Source: Moringa oleifera
Taxonomy: Eukaryota; Streptophyta; Magnoliopsida; Brassicales; Moringaceae
Direction: 5' to 3'
Assembly (NCBI GenBank): GCA_021397835.1
Contig: JAJFZO010000609.1
Location: 7,690,001-7,754,000, forward strand
Length of the DNA stretch: 64,000 nucleotides
Positions 62,601 through 64,000 of this stretch are shown here, one piece after another. The first letter of the stretch is position 1, and each line of letters opens with the position of its first letter. Under the pieces are notes generated by a model that saw nothing but the letters and a program-made list of their open reading frames with translations, did not search any database and was not told where the DNA came from. The translations under genes were made by a program, and so were the position numbers.

Positions 62601-64000
62601 TAAATATTGAATTTGTCACTTTTTAAAAATTAAAGTTTATTTGGTAAGGTGATGTAAACATCAAAATTTTATTTAATATTAAGTCAAACAAATTTATAAG
62701 CTAAGTTTACATCAAACTCAATAATTTTAATTTGAATCGAACTCCAATTTGAGCTATCCAAACCCAGATGATTCCATATGGGCCCAATTAACTGGGCTGG
62801 TTGGTAATCTTACTTAACAAGCATTAGTACTTATATGGATATTTAAAATTTAAAATTCATATTATATTTTGATGTTTTAATTAATGTTATTAGCTATTAA
62901 AAGATAATAAATTTTGATTTGTTAAACATTTATTTTTGAATAATGTCCATGCTGATGGGAAAGTAAATGATGTATTATACATTTGACATAATGAATTCCA
63001 CAGAGTAATAAAGTTGCATTAAATGACAAAGCGGTTTACCATTTATGCTAATCAAGTGATAGAAGCTAGCCAAAGAGGAGAAAACATAATATAAATAAAA
63101 CCATTAGACAATAAAAGATCCATTGGAAATAAATTTATTTTTAATTAGTTAAAAGCTATTATTTTACATATTAAAATAATTTTTCTTCAATTATTACTGT
63201 AACATCATAGCATGTTTATAACCAAGATGAAATCTTTTGATGGTATGATATACACATGATATTTTTTAAAAACAAAAAAAATAATTTGCTTTATAATTTA
63301 TCATGTTAGCGAGAATAGAAAAAATAAAAGAGTATATATATATATATATATAATGAATTATACATGCTATTTGATTTAAAATTTGATGCATTGATTATAT
63401 CAATTGTATATTTAATTTTTTTAATTTGATTTAAATTAGATCTTAGTTTAAATTATTATAAAAATAAAAAAATTAAAACTATTTTTGTTGTTAAAATGCC
63501 TAAAAATAATTTAAATATATTCTATAATCTCTTTCAAGTCCATCTTTCACGTTTGAATAATTTTCAACTCACTTATTATTTTTTTATGATTTTTAAAATT
63601 TTTGATCATGTAAATGTAAAAAAGGTAATTCACTATTGAAAATTTCTAACTTTTTTGCCATAGTTGTTTGAATACTTCTTGACATTAATTTTAAGTAAAA
63701 GTCATTGCATAAGATTTTTAATTTGAATATTTATTTTTTTATTTTTGAAAATCTAAATTAAATCAAATTAAAAAATCATTTATATAATTAATTTAATTGA
63801 TATATTGAGATATAAAATTTAAAAATAAATATAATAAGATTTTTTAAAATATTTATTAAAAATTATTAACAGTAATCTTATTAACTCAATATACTCAATT
63901 ACCATGTATACGATGTGATATAATGGTTATAGAGAATTATTGATGTGAATAACCTCCTTTTTCATTAAGCATTCAAAAAATATATAATCCATCATGATAA
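59600..64000. other. AT-rich intergenic DNA to the window end
   Basis: Low-complexity A/T-rich sequence with the 49-bp duplication at 60485 and an AT microsatellite at about 63334-63352. A short balanced patch at 61590-61740 shows no conserved protein or RNA. No gene is supported. Confidence 0.55.
60485..60582. repeat. Two tandem 49-bp units
   Basis: GATTTGGCCGATCAAATTCT begins at 60485 and at 60534. Each is followed by ATGTGAT, TGATTTTACGGGT and AGCAT. The units are nearly identical. Confidence 0.9.

Overview
This is a window of plant nuclear DNA, from a eudicot. The reasons are intron-rich genes with plant-type splice sites, plastid transit peptides, a plant two-domain arogenate dehydrogenase, a 770-residue vacuolar H+-pyrophosphatase, AT-rich intergenic DNA, and LINE and LTR retrotransposon relics. 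The species cannot be named from the sequence alone.

Layout. Positions 206-12930 (minus strand) hold most of a PHT4-type plastid anion transporter gene, best matching PHT4;4/ANTR2. Fourteen exons are visible; the last coding exon lies beyond the left edge. Its introns carry a dead antisense LINE (about 2030-4490) and a local duplication (about 8040-8550). Positions 13445-30855 are a tandem array of about eight copies of a roughly 2.45-kb unit that I cannot assign to a known family. Seven copies contain the same module: a TATA-box-like site, a leader of about 90 bp and a short decaying reading frame. The last copy is interrupted by a 514-bp solo LTR with a perfect 5-bp target duplication. Positions 33404-35976 (plus) hold an intact four-exon 2-oxoglutarate/Fe(II) dioxygenase of 348 residues. 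Positions 38100-40740 (minus) hold a two-domain arogenate dehydrogenase whose second domain is broken by a frameshift; its 5' UTR and proximal promoter are tandemly duplicated (40741-41515). Positions 41.5-49.9 kb are AT-rich DNA with a Ty3/gypsy gag-protease relic (minus strand, about 45100-46449) and a foldback element (44772-45002). Positions 49921-55195 (minus) hold a complete eight-exon vacuolar H+-pyrophosphatase gene. From 55.4 kb to the end there is AT-rich DNA with small duplications, a GC-rich hairpin and a GC-richer leader-like segment, but no recognisable gene.

The four genes are functionally unrelated, as is usual for neighbouring plant genes: plastid anion/ascorbate transport, specialised-metabolism oxidation, plastid tyrosine synthesis and vacuolar proton pumping. 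The least explained feature is the 17-kb tandem array. The most consequential observation for gene function is the frameshift in the second arogenate dehydrogenase domain. All exon borders were placed by eye from reading frame, GT/GC-AG sites and remembered family sequence.
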